NCBI RefSeq assembly: GCF_001028625.1
Contig: NZ_CP011805.1
Coordinates: forward strand, 496,001 to 560,000
Source: Pelagerythrobacter marensis
GTDB taxonomy: Bacteria; Pseudomonadota; Alphaproteobacteria; Sphingomonadales; Sphingomonadaceae
Reading direction: 5' to 3'
Length of the DNA: 64,000 nt
Shown here: positions 1 to 7,945 of the stretch, in pieces
Position numbering within the stretch: position 1 is the stretch's first letter
Layout of the letters: every line of letters starts with the position of its first letter
Made by a program: the position numbers and the translations under genes
Notes under the pieces: model-generated
Database searches by the model: none
Seen by the model: the letters and a program-made list of their open reading frames with translations, nothing else
What the model was told of the DNA's origin: nothing

Positions 1-1005
1 GGTCGTCAGCCCGATCAGCAGGTAATCGAACAGGTCGAGCGGTACGCCGAAAGCCTGCGCCGCGAAGATGGAGATCAGCGCGACGTAAAGCGCCGTGCCG
101 TCCATGTTGATCGTCGCGCCCAGCGGCAGGACGGAGGACGCGACCGGCGGCTTGATCCCCAGGTTGTGCTCCGCCGCCGAAAGGCTGGCGGGCAGGGTGG
201 CCGAGCTGGACGAGGTTGAATAGGCGACCAGCTGCGGTTCGCGCACCCCGCGGTAGAACGGCAGGACCGGCAGGCGGGCGAAGAACTTCACGATCGCCCC
301 GTGCACGATGAGCATGTGCAGGAAACAGCCCAGATAGACTGCGATGGCCAGCAGGAAGACGTTGAGGAACGTCCCCGGCCCAACCGTGCCCATGACCCAG
401 GCGACCAGCGCGAAGACGCCGAAGGGCGCGAATTCCATGACGATGGCGGTCACTTTCAGCATCGTTTCCGATCCCGATTCGAACACCCGTGCCAGCGGTT
501 GTCCGCGTTCGGCGGCCATGATCAGGCCGGCCCCGACCATGATCGCGAAGAAGATCACGGCCAGCACATTGCCTTCGGCAAAGGCGGCGAAGGGATTTTC
601 GGGCACGATGCCCAGAAGGCGGTCGGCCAGCGATCCGGCCTCTTGCAGCGTCGTCGCCTCCGCCCCCGAAAGGTCGATCCCGACACCGGGGCGGAACAGC
701 AGCGCCAGCCCGATCCCGATCACGATCGCGAAGAACGTGGTCCCCAGATAGAGTGCGATCGCCTTGCTTCCGATGGAGCCGAGCCGCTTGGGGTCCTTCA
801 TCGCGATCACGCCCGATACCAGCGTGACGAAGACCAGCGGCACGATCAGCATACGGATCATGCGGATGAACAGGTCGCCGATCCACCGGATCTGCTCAGC
901 CGATTCGCCGAGCGCCAGCCCGGCGAGCGCGCCGAGCACGAGCGCGACGAGAATGCGTTTCCACAGGACGATGGCGAACCATCGGCTAGCGAGCGAACGT
1001 ATCAT
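1..1005 (-). CDS. dicarboxylate/amino acid:cation symporter, DAACS family (3' part outside window)
   Basis: The frame opens at ATG 1003-1005 and runs without a stop to the window edge, giving 335 codons; the C-terminus is missing. The product is a polytopic inner-membrane protein. The Ser-rich loop TSSSSATLP and the segment LPLGATINMDGTALY are hallmarks of the glutamate/C4-dicarboxylate:Na+ or H+ symporter family (GltP/DctA-like), which imports acidic amino acids or dicarboxylates using the cation gradient. Its start codon overlaps the stop of the amidohydrolase stub behind it (ATGA), so it was probably translated as the second gene of a catabolic operon. The exact substrate cannot be read from the sequence. 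Confidence 0.9.
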   Translation of the reverse strand, partial: MIRSLASRWFAIVLWKRILVALVLGALAGLALGESAEQIRWIGDLFIRMIRMLIVPLVFVTLVSGVIAMKDPKRLGSIGSKAIALYLGTTFFAIVIGIGLALLFRPGVGIDLSGAEATTLQEAGSLADRLLGIVPENPFAAFAEGNVLAVIFFAIMVGAGLIMAAERGQPLARVFESGSETMLKVTAIVMEFAPFGVFALVAWVMGTVGPGTFLNVFLLAIAVYLGCFLHMLIVHGAIVKFFARLPVLPFYRGVREPQLVAYSTSSSSATLPASLSAAEHNLGIKPPVASSVLPLGATINMDGTALYVALISIFAAQAFGVPLDLFDYLLIGLTT

Positions 1006-1168
1006 TTACAGTTTCCTCCCGGGGCGCTGCGCAACAGAACACGACCGGGCAGCGCGCCGGTCGCGCGTGCGTTATCGATTGCCAGCGTTCCGTTGACAAA
1101 CAGGAAGTTCACTCCCTGTGAAAGAGCCTCCGGTTCGGTATCGGTTAAGCGCCGTGCCGACACTACGC
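1002..1168 (-). pseudogene. 3' remnant of an N-acyl-D-amino-acid deacylase-like amidohydrolase
   Basis: A minus-strand frame ending at TGA 1002-1004 encodes about 45 residues that resemble the extreme C-terminus of D-aminoacylase-type amidohydrolases: EPEALSQGVNFLFVNG, then a segment ending TGALPGRVLLR. In that family this is the final beta-strand region (VNG plus GRVLR). Upstream the frame simply runs into the 3' end of the TonB receptor gene, so the metal-binding catalytic barrel is absent. The stop overlaps the ATG of the symporter, as expected for the last gene of an old operon. I infer a deletion that joined the receptor gene to the last codons of the enzyme. Confidence 0.65.
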
Positions 1169-4100
1169 TCAGAACCGCTTGCGGATAGAGCCGTACCAGT
1201 AGCGGCCGCGGCTGGAATGGAGCGAGCCGAGGTAGCCGAAGCTGGCATCCGCCAGCGGCGGCGCTTCGTTGGTCACGTTGCGCACACCCAGCCGCAGGCG
1301 GGTGTTGTCCAGCGGCCCTTCGTCGAAGGTGTACTGGACATAGAGGTTGGCATAGGCCCAGTCGTCAACGACGAACTGCGTGCCATCGTCCAGCGTCGCC
1401 CCGGTGTCGCGGACCGAGCTGACATAGCGGCCGAACACGCCCGCGCCGAAGTTGCCGAGGCGCCAGGTGAACGAGCTGGACAGGCGCCAGCGCGGATTGC
1501 CGTTCTGGCGCAGCAGCCCTTCGGCCCCGAACACGGTGAAGCCCTGCGAAATCTCGCCCGCTTCCTGCGCGTCGAGAATAGCCTTGGCTTCGGGCGAGGG
1601 GTCCTGGTCGAAACGCAGCAGGTGCGCGGCGTTCACGTTAAGCGAGAAGTCGCCGATGGCGGTATCGTCCAGCTCGTAATGAACGGTGAAGTCGATCCCT
1701 TCGATCCGGCGCGGCAGGAGGTTCATGTAGGTATCGAGAACGTGCGCGATTTCACCCACCGGTTCCAGCCCGGTTCCCGCGAAGTTGTCGATGTCTTCCT
1801 GCGTCGGAGCCTCGCGGACCACCGCCGGGTTGAACGAACCCTGGGTGCGCAGCAGGTAATCGTAAGCGATCTGGCTGGAATCACCGAAGATGCCGACCAC
1901 GTCCTTCTGATTGATGCGCCAGTAGTCGACAGTCGCCGTGATCTGGCCGAAGCGGCCATTGGCGATGTTCGGCTGGAGCACCATGCCGAACGTGTAGGAA
2001 TCGTTGGTTTCCGGCCCCAGCTTGTCGCTGCCTTCGCGCTGGCTGATGACCGACTGCGAACGGCCGCAATCGTCGAACGAGGCGATCCTTCCGGCGCGCA
2101 GGTCCGCTTCGCAGCGAACGTAATCGAGCCGGCCGTTGCTCCGTTCCAGCCCGTTTTCGTTGATCTGGACCAGGTTCGGCGCACGGAACCCTTCGGAATA
2201 GGACCCGCGGAATTTCAGCCAGGGGAAGACGGTCCAGGCCGCCGCCACCTTGGGCTTCAGGATTTCGCCAACGTCGGAATAGCTTTCGAACCGGGCCGCG
2301 GCCTGGATTTCGAACGCTTCGACCAGCGGGATGTCCATGAACGGGCTGATCACAGGGATCGCGAATTCGAGATAGGCGGATGCGACGTCGCGATCGCCGG
2401 AAGAATCGGGCGTCGCGCTCGATCCCAGCAGGTCGTTGATGTGCTCTTCGCCCGAAACCGGGTTGGTGAAAGTGATCGTGCCGTCCAGCCGATCGTCGCG
2501 GTCGTCCTTGAACGCTTCGTAACGGAACTCCGCACCGAACGCGACGCCGACATCGCCGGCCGGCAGGGCCAGCAGGTCGGGCCGCGAAACGCGCAGATCC
2601 CACAGGCCGAGCTGGCTCGTATTGGTGCGATAGGCATCGACCGTGATCGCGTCGATGATCGCCTGATCGTTGGGGGTGCCGTCGCCGTTGGAGAAATCGG
2701 CCAGGTTGCCGCCGTTGAAGACGTTATAGGCCATCGGCGTTTCAAGCGCGAGCGACTGCTGCAGCAGCGTGTTGCTGATGCGGTTCGACTTGTCTTCGGT
2801 GGTCGCTTCCGACCACAGGATCGCCGATTCCCAGTTCCACCCTTCGACTTCGCCGCGCAGGCCGGTCAGCAGGCGATAGCTGGTGTTCTTGACCTCGATC
2901 ACTTCCGGCCCGGCATCGACGAAACGATAATCGTTGAGGATCATCGCCACGCCTTCATCGGGGATGTTCAGCCCCGGCAGGCGGTTGGGGTTCGCGCTCC
3001 CGTCCGAAAAGGTGGTCGGGCCGAACGGGTTCCAGTAATTGTTCGCCGGCACGATGATGTCGACCGCGTTCAGCGGCGCATCGGCTTCGCGGTAGGTCGT
3101 GTAATCGGACAGGTACAGGCCGGCTTCGGCAAAGACTTCCAGCCCGCTGTCGAATTCGTGATTGGCGAACAGGAAGCCGTTGAACCGCTGCGTGTCGCCG
3201 ACGATCCAGCGATCGTGCGCAGTGTTGTAGCGGTACATGCGATCTTCGTCGTCGATCGAATTCTGGGTGGAATTGTCAGCGCATAGCCCGTTGCCCAGGT
3301 CGGCCACGCATCCGGCAATCGTATCGGGCTGAATATGCCAGTAATCGCCGGACGAGGTGATGGCGTTGCCGTTCTGGCGCACCGTCGCGGTGTAATCGTA
3401 CAGCTGGAATTCGCCGAAGGGGGAATTGGTCGAACGATTGTCGAAATCGGTATCGCCTTCGAACGGCGTGCCTTCGACCAACGGGCGGGTGTCGTAATCG
3501 CGCGCATATTCGCGATCGCTGGCCGGCATCCCTTCGCGGTTGAGGTAATTGACGAAAAGCGAGATGTTGGTGCGGCCCTGGTTGAAGGTACGCCCCATCG
3601 CCAGTTCGGCATCGAATTCACGCAGCGACGTGCCTTCCGATCCGCCATATTGCACTTCGGCGGTCACACCGTCGAAATTGTCGCGCAGCACGGTGTTGAC
3701 CACGCCGCCGACTGCGTCGGTGCCGTAGATAGCGGCCGCGCCGTCGCGCAGAACCTCCAGCCGGCGAATGCCGCTGACCGGAATGGCATTGGCGTTGACC
3801 GAAGTGACGGGGACGAGGTTTTCGGTCTGGTAGCCGGGATGGAGGACCATGCGCCGGCCATTGAGCAGAACCAGCGTGTTGCCAGTGCCAAGCGAGCGCA
3901 GGTTGATCGACGCGACATCGCCGCGCGCATCGTTGATCCCGCCGGTCGTGCGCTGTTCGTTGAAGCCGACGTCGCCCGACTGCGGAATGGCGCGGAACAG
4001 TTCGTCGCCGGACGATGCGCCGATCGCGTCGATGCTGTCGGCATCGAGCACGGTCACCGGGAGGGTGTCGGTGATCTTCGATCCCTTGATCTGCGTTCCG

Positions 4101-4249
4101 ACGACGACAATTTCCGCCGTATCCTCTTCCGCTGTTTCCTGCGGTTCGGCCACGCCAATCGGTGCCGGTTGCGCGAGTGCGGACGATGCGAGCCCTGCGG
4201 TGCCGGCCATGAAGAATGCGCGCATGAGAATGCGCCGTGAGCGTGTCAT
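1169..4249 (-). CDS. TonB-dependent outer-membrane receptor
   Basis: This 1026-residue protein has a signal peptide (MTRSRRILMRAFF...ASSALAQ), a plug domain in about the first 210 residues (SINLRSLGTGNTLVLLNGRR; RRLEVLRDGAAAIYGTDAVG) and a long 22-strand barrel ending in Phe (RKRF), as usual for BamA-inserted barrels. It belongs to the large sphingomonad class of TonB-linked receptors for peptides, amino acids or plant-derived compounds. The ATG at 4247-4249 is chosen because a strong GGAGGGAAG lies just upstream and the signal peptide starts there, although the frame is open to 4357. Behind it lie an amidohydrolase stub and an amino-acid/dicarboxylate symporter, which suggests uptake of an amino-acid-like ligand. 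The ligand itself is unknown. Confidence 0.93.
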   Translation of the reverse strand: MTRSRRILMRAFFMAGTAGLASSALAQPAPIGVAEPQETAEEDTAEIVVVGTQIKGSKITDTLPVTVLDADSIDAIGASSGDELFRAIPQSGDVGFNEQRTTGGINDARGDVASINLRSLGTGNTLVLLNGRRMVLHPGYQTENLVPVTSVNANAIPVSGIRRLEVLRDGAAAIYGTDAVGGVVNTVLRDNFDGVTAEVQYGGSEGTSLREFDAELAMGRTFNQGRTNISLFVNYLNREGMPASDREYARDYDTRPLVEGTPFEGDTDFDNRSTNSPFGEFQLYDYTATVRQNGNAITSSGDYWHIQPDTIAGCVADLGNGLCADNSTQNSIDDEDRMYRYNTAHDRWIVGDTQRFNGFLFANHEFDSGLEVFAEAGLYLSDYTTYREADAPLNAVDIIVPANNYWNPFGPTTFSDGSANPNRLPGLNIPDEGVAMILNDYRFVDAGPEVIEVKNTSYRLLTGLRGEVEGWNWESAILWSEATTEDKSNRISNTLLQQSLALETPMAYNVFNGGNLADFSNGDGTPNDQAIIDAITVDAYRTNTSQLGLWDLRVSRPDLLALPAGDVGVAFGAEFRYEAFKDDRDDRLDGTITFTNPVSGEEHINDLLGSSATPDSSGDRDVASAYLEFAIPVISPFMDIPLVEAFEIQAAARFESYSDVGEILKPKVAAAWTVFPWLKFRGSYSEGFRAPNLVQINENGLERSNGRLDYVRCEADLRAGRIASFDDCGRSQSVISQREGSDKLGPETNDSYTFGMVLQPNIANGRFGQITATVDYWRINQKDVVGIFGDSSQIAYDYLLRTQGSFNPAVVREAPTQEDIDNFAGTGLEPVGEIAHVLDTYMNLLPRRIEGIDFTVHYELDDTAIGDFSLNVNAAHLLRFDQDPSPEAKAILDAQEAGEISQGFTVFGAEGLLRQNGNPRWRLSSSFTWRLGNFGAGVFGRYVSSVRDTGATLDDGTQFVVDDWAYANLYVQYTFDEGPLDNTRLRLGVRNVTNEAPPLADASFGYLGSLHSSRGRYWYGSIRKRF

Positions 4250-4379
4250 CAACTTCCCTCCCCTTGGAAGATTGAGTGGCTGAGCGGCCAGATGGCCTGT
4301 GTCACTTTTGTGGCACCGGCGGCGCTGCAAACACAAGGACCCGCGCGCGACAAACACTTCGCATCGCCATAGCCTGCGG

Positions 4380-5279
4380 TTATGCGCGTAATTCGGGCTT
4401 CGCTGTCAGGATCGCTTCGACGGTGTCGAGAAATGCCGTCAGCAGGCCCGCCTCCGCGTTCTCGCCCAGGTAGTAGGCGGAAACCGGCGCGACGACCGGT
4501 TTGCGAAACGGATAGAATCCGATTTCGTCGCCGGGCATGCTGCGCGCCGTGAATTCATCCACCACGGTCAGGCCGACGCCGCGCTGCACCAGCGCGAGCG
4601 CGACGTAGTATGTGCGTGCCGTAACGATTTCGCGCGGCGCGATGCCCAGCCGATCGATCTCGTCGACCAGCACCGCGCCCGAAGGGCCGCTGTCGCGCAG
4701 GCCGATGAAATCGCGCCCGTCGAGATCCTCGATATCCACCAGCCCGTCGGCGGGGACGAAGTCGGTCTTGCGCGCGGCGACCAGCAGTTCGATCTCCCCC
4801 ACCTGGCGCACGGCGAGGCGCGACTTGGCCGCGCTGCCATAACCGATGGCGAGGTCGAATTCGCGTTCGTGGAGCGAGGTAGCGATGTCGCGCGAATGCA
4901 GCGTGTCGAGTTCGAAGCTGACATCGGAATGCTGGTCGCGCAGTCGGGCGATCGCTTCGGGTATCACCCCGAAGCCGAGCGAAGGCAGCAGCCCCAGCTT
5001 GATGTGGCCGCCCCGGCGTGCACCGATGTTCTTCGCCGTCTGGCGCAGAGAGCGGACCTGGCGATAGACTTCGTCGACGTCGCCGAACAGCTCGTGCGCC
5101 GCATCGGTCGGCTCCAGCCGCCCCTTGTGCCGGCGGAACAGCGGATAGCCGAGCTGATCCTCCGCATGGCGCAGAACCTTGCTGACCGAAGGCTGGGAAA
5201 CGTTGAGCTCCTGCGCCGCACCGGTGACCGATCCGGTCCGGTACACGGCATAGAACACTTCGATATGACGCAATCGCAT
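4380..5279 (-). CDS. LysR-family transcriptional regulator
   Basis: A 299-residue LysR regulator. The N-terminal winged helix-turn-helix is clear (RHIEVFYAVYRTGSVTGAAQ, then LNVSQPSVSKVLRHAE), followed by a linker and a periplasmic-binding-protein-like effector domain from about residue 95. It lies upstream of, and in the same direction as, the TonB receptor gene with a gap of about 130 bp. It is therefore a plausible local regulator of the receptor/symporter locus, but its effector is not evident. Confidence 0.92.
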   Translation of the reverse strand: MRLRHIEVFYAVYRTGSVTGAAQELNVSQPSVSKVLRHAEDQLGYPLFRRHKGRLEPTDAAHELFGDVDEVYRQVRSLRQTAKNIGARRGGHIKLGLLPSLGFGVIPEAIARLRDQHSDVSFELDTLHSRDIATSLHEREFDLAIGYGSAAKSRLAVRQVGEIELLVAARKTDFVPADGLVDIEDLDGRDFIGLRDSGPSGAVLVDEIDRLGIAPREIVTARTYYVALALVQRGVGLTVVDEFTARSMPGDEIGFYPFRKPVVAPVSAYYLGENAEAGLLTAFLDTVEAILTAKPELRA

Positions 5280-5346
5280 CGCCCCCCTCTATCGGGCAAT
5301 CCGGTGCGCAGCAATGCGGTCGGGAAGTTAGTGGATAGTGGCAAAC

Positions 5347-5421
5347 TGGCTGGGGTGGCAGGATTCGAACCTGCGCATGCCGGTACCAAAAACCGGTGCC
5401 TTACCGCTTGGCTACACCCCA
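5347..5421 (-). tRNA. tRNA-Gln(TTG)
   Basis: On the minus strand the acceptor arm TGGGGTG pairs with CACCCCA, followed by discriminator G and an encoded CCA (5347-5349). The anticodon stem is CCGGT/ACCGG with a 7-nt loop TTTTGGT, giving anticodon TTG, which reads CAA (Gln). The T arm contains TTCGAAT flanked by GCAGG/CCTGC. All four arms fold. The starting U-A acceptor pair is typical of bacterial tRNA-Gln. No integrase or direct repeat is seen nearby. Confidence 0.96.
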
Positions 5422-5489
5422 GCAGGCGCGGGCTCCTATAGCGTAGCCCGCGCCGATGTGAAGGGGGCACTGCCGGTCGTCGCGGACCG

Positions 5490-6335
5490 TCAGATCGCCT
5501 TGCCTGCAAAATCATCCGCCGAATGGCGTTCGCGTAGCTGTTCGTCGTCTTCGCCCCATGTTCTGTTGACGATTCGTCCGCGGCGCACCGCCGGGCGCTG
5601 GGCGATCTGGTTCACCCAGCGTTCGACATGCTCGTATTCGTGGATCGAAAGGAACTTGCGCGCCTCGCCATAAATGCCGCCCTGCACGAAGGGGGCGAAC
5701 CAGGGGAAAGTGGCAATGTCGGCCACGGTATAATCTGCGCCGCCCAGGTACTCGCTTTCAGCCAGACGCTGGTTGGCGACGTCGAACAGGCGCTTGGTTT
5801 CCATCGCGTAGCGGTTGATCGGGTATTCGTACTTTTCCGGCGCATAGGCGTAGAAATGGCCGAAGCCGCCGCCGACGAAAGGCGCGCTGCCGACTTGCCA
5901 GAACAGCCAGCTCAGCACTTCGGCGCGGCCGCTGCCGGCGGGCAGGAAGGCGCCGAACTTTTCCGCCAGGTGCATCAGGATCGCGCCGCTTTCGAACACG
6001 CGCACCGGTTCCGGCCCGCTGCGGTCGAGCAGGGCGGGGATCTTGGAATTGGGATTGATGTCGACGAAACCGCTGGCGAACTGGTCACCGTCGGAAATGC
6101 CGATGTACCACGCGTCGTACTCGGCCGCGTGGCCCGCCTCCAGCAGTTCCTCGAACATGATCCCGGCCTTCACCCCGTTGGGCGTGGCGGAGGAATAGAG
6201 CTGGAAAGGATGCTCGCCGACCGGCAGGTCGCGCTGCTCGCGCGCGCCGGCGGTGGGGCGATTGATGGCGGCGAATTTGCCGCCGCTTTCGGTGTTGGTC
6301 CAGATTTCGGGCGGCGTGTAGGTCGGATCGGCCAA
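5490..6335 (-). CDS. yghU: YghU-type glutathione S-transferase / disulfide-bond reductase
   Basis: A 281-residue cytosolic protein close to the length of E. coli YghU (288). It has the YghU-specific N-terminal extension (FAAINRPTAGAREQRDLPVG), a thioredoxin-like domain with the glutathione-binding NPNSKIPALLD and VFESGAILMHLAE motifs, and an all-helical C-terminal domain (YTVADIATFPWFAPF). Family members reduce disulfides or organic hydroperoxides with glutathione. It is a single gene, facing away from topoisomerase IB with a short shared promoter region (6336-6431). Confidence 0.9.
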   Translation of the reverse strand: MADPTYTPPEIWTNTESGGKFAAINRPTAGAREQRDLPVGEHPFQLYSSATPNGVKAGIMFEELLEAGHAAEYDAWYIGISDGDQFASGFVDINPNSKIPALLDRSGPEPVRVFESGAILMHLAEKFGAFLPAGSGRAEVLSWLFWQVGSAPFVGGGFGHFYAYAPEKYEYPINRYAMETKRLFDVANQRLAESEYLGGADYTVADIATFPWFAPFVQGGIYGEARKFLSIHEYEHVERWVNQIAQRPAVRRGRIVNRTWGEDDEQLRERHSADDFAGKAI

Positions 6336-6431
6336 AGTGGGTCTCCTGATATCTCACTGCGGCATAAGGTGGTGGTGGTTCTTTTTCGGACAAGCGGAAC
6401 CGCGCGTGTAATTGCGGAGTTTGGCCTTCGC

Positions 6432-7433
6432 ATGACGAAGCTGATCTATGTCGACGATGACCTTCCGGGCATTTCGCGCAAGCGCGCAGGGCGCGGCTGG
6501 GCCTATTACGATCCGAAGGGCAAGCTGATCCGCGACGCGGACGAGCGCGCCCGGCTGAACGCGATCGCCCTGCCGCCGGCCTATCGTGAGGCATGGTTCT
6601 GCCCCGCGCCCAATGGCCATATCCTGGCCACCGGGGTCGATGCGCGCGGGTGCAAGCAATACCGTTATCACCCCGAATTTCGCGCCGCGCGCGAAAGCGA
6701 GAAGTTCGACGGGTGCCTGCCGTTTGGCGGCCTGCTGCCGCTGGTCCGCAAGCGGGTGGAAAGCGACCTTTCGGCACGCACGCTGACCCGCGAGCGAGCG
6801 ATCGCCAGCGTGGTGCGCCTGCTGGATCTGGGCGCGGTGCGGATCGGGAACGAAGGATATGCGCGCGACAATCGCAGTTACGGCGCAACCACCCTGCGCC
6901 AGCGCCACGCCGAAGTGACCGGCAAGACGCTGCGCCTGCGCTACAAGGCGAAGGGGGGCAAGCTGCGCGAAGTCGCGTTGACCGACGGCAGCCTGGCGCG
7001 CGTTGTCCGCCGGATGCAGGACCTGCCGGGGCAGAACGTGTTCAAGTACGTGGACGACGCAGGCGACCTCCACACGGTCGGATCGCACGACGTCAACGAA
7101 TACTTGTGCGACACGATGGGCGAGCGCTTCACCGCCAAAAATTTCCGCACCTGGCACGCCAGCGTTCTGGCCTTCCAGCTTCTCGCCGAAGCGGAGGAAA
7201 CGCTGACGATCAAGGCCGTGCTGGATGTCGTCGCGGGGCGGCTGGGCAATACCCCTGCAGTGACCCGCCGGTCCTACGTCCATCCGGCGGTGATCGATCT
7301 GGTGGGCCGGCAGGGCGCGTGGCGCGAGACGCTGCGTCTGCCGCGCGGCACCCAGTGGCTGACGCGCGAGGAGCGCGGACTGATCGCCCTGCTGGAAGAT
7401 GCGCCCTGCGCGCAGGAGCTGCTGGCGGCATGA
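6432..7433 (+). CDS. DNA topoisomerase IB (poxvirus/eukaryotic type)
   Basis: A 333-residue protein of the short bacterial/viral topoisomerase IB family, which relaxes supercoils through a 3'-phosphotyrosyl intermediate without ATP. Visible are the N-terminal beta domain (GRGWAYYDPKGKLIRD), the catalytic Arg-rich region (VRIGNEGYARDNRSYGATTL), a Lys-containing strand (LRYKAKGGK) and the catalytic Tyr at about residue 282 in TPAVTRRSYVHP. The start at ATG 6432 gives the normal N-terminus. Its stop overlaps the next start (ATGA), so it is translationally coupled to the pncC-like gene. Confidence 0.94.
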   Translation: MTKLIYVDDDLPGISRKRAGRGWAYYDPKGKLIRDADERARLNAIALPPAYREAWFCPAPNGHILATGVDARGCKQYRYHPEFRAARESEKFDGCLPFGGLLPLVRKRVESDLSARTLTRERAIASVVRLLDLGAVRIGNEGYARDNRSYGATTLRQRHAEVTGKTLRLRYKAKGGKLREVALTDGSLARVVRRMQDLPGQNVFKYVDDAGDLHTVGSHDVNEYLCDTMGERFTAKNFRTWHASVLAFQLLAEAEETLTIKAVLDVVAGRLGNTPAVTRRSYVHPAVIDLVGRQGAWRETLRLPRGTQWLTREERGLIALLEDAPCAQELLAA

Positions 7434-7945
7434 GCGAGACCGAAACGCTCGACCCGATCCTGCCGCCCGACCTGGCGCGCAATGCGCGCGCCGTGCTCGA
7501 TCTTGCCTGTGATCGCGAGATGCCGCTGATCACGGCGGAAAGCTGCACCGGCGGGCTGCTGTCCGCATTGCTGACCGATGTGCCGGGGCGCAGCCACATT
7601 TTCGAGCGTGGCTTCGTCGTCTATTCGGACGATGCGAAGTGCGATCTGTTGGCGGTCGATCGCGCGCAGATCGAGCGGTGCGGCGCGGTCAGTCGCGAAG
7701 TGGCCGTGGCGATGGCGCGCGGGGCGCTGCAACGCTCCGGCCACGGGATAGGCGTCGCGATCACCGGCTTCGCCGGGCCGGGCGGGGAGGGCGACGAGGA
7801 AGGGCTGGTCCACTTCGCCTGCGGCCCGTTCAATGGCGAGATTGCCCACCGCGAGGAGCACTTCGGCGCCATCGGGCGCGACGGTGTGCGCATCGCGGCG
7901 CTTGCAGTCGCGCTGGACATGATGGACAACGCGCTCCGCGCATGA
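7430..7945 (+). CDS. pncC: PncC/CinA C-terminal family nicotinamide-nucleotide amidohydrolase
   Basis: A 171-residue stand-alone CinA C-terminal domain. The motif TAESCTGGLLSALL (Ser about 38) and the segment GVAITGFAGPGG match the NMN deamidase family, which converts NMN to nicotinic acid mononucleotide and ammonia in the pyridine nucleotide cycle. The N-terminal MoCF-like domain of full CinA is absent. It overlaps both neighbours by ATGA: topoisomerase IB before it and NAD synthetase after it. That places NMN recycling directly with the last step of NAD synthesis. Confidence 0.9.
   Translation: MSETETLDPILPPDLARNARAVLDLACDREMPLITAESCTGGLLSALLTDVPGRSHIFERGFVVYSDDAKCDLLAVDRAQIERCGAVSREVAVAMARGALQRSGHGIGVAITGFAGPGGEGDEEGLVHFACGPFNGEIAHREEHFGAIGRDGVRIAALAVALDMMDNALRA

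Noticed and set aside
1118..3286. 722-codon plus-strand open frame opposite the TonB receptor
   Set aside because: No domain, no start signal, and the complement is a well-formed receptor.
5347..5421. tRNA-Gln as an integration site for an island
   Set aside because: No integrase gene, no direct repeat of the tRNA 3' end and ordinary chromosomal genes on both sides.
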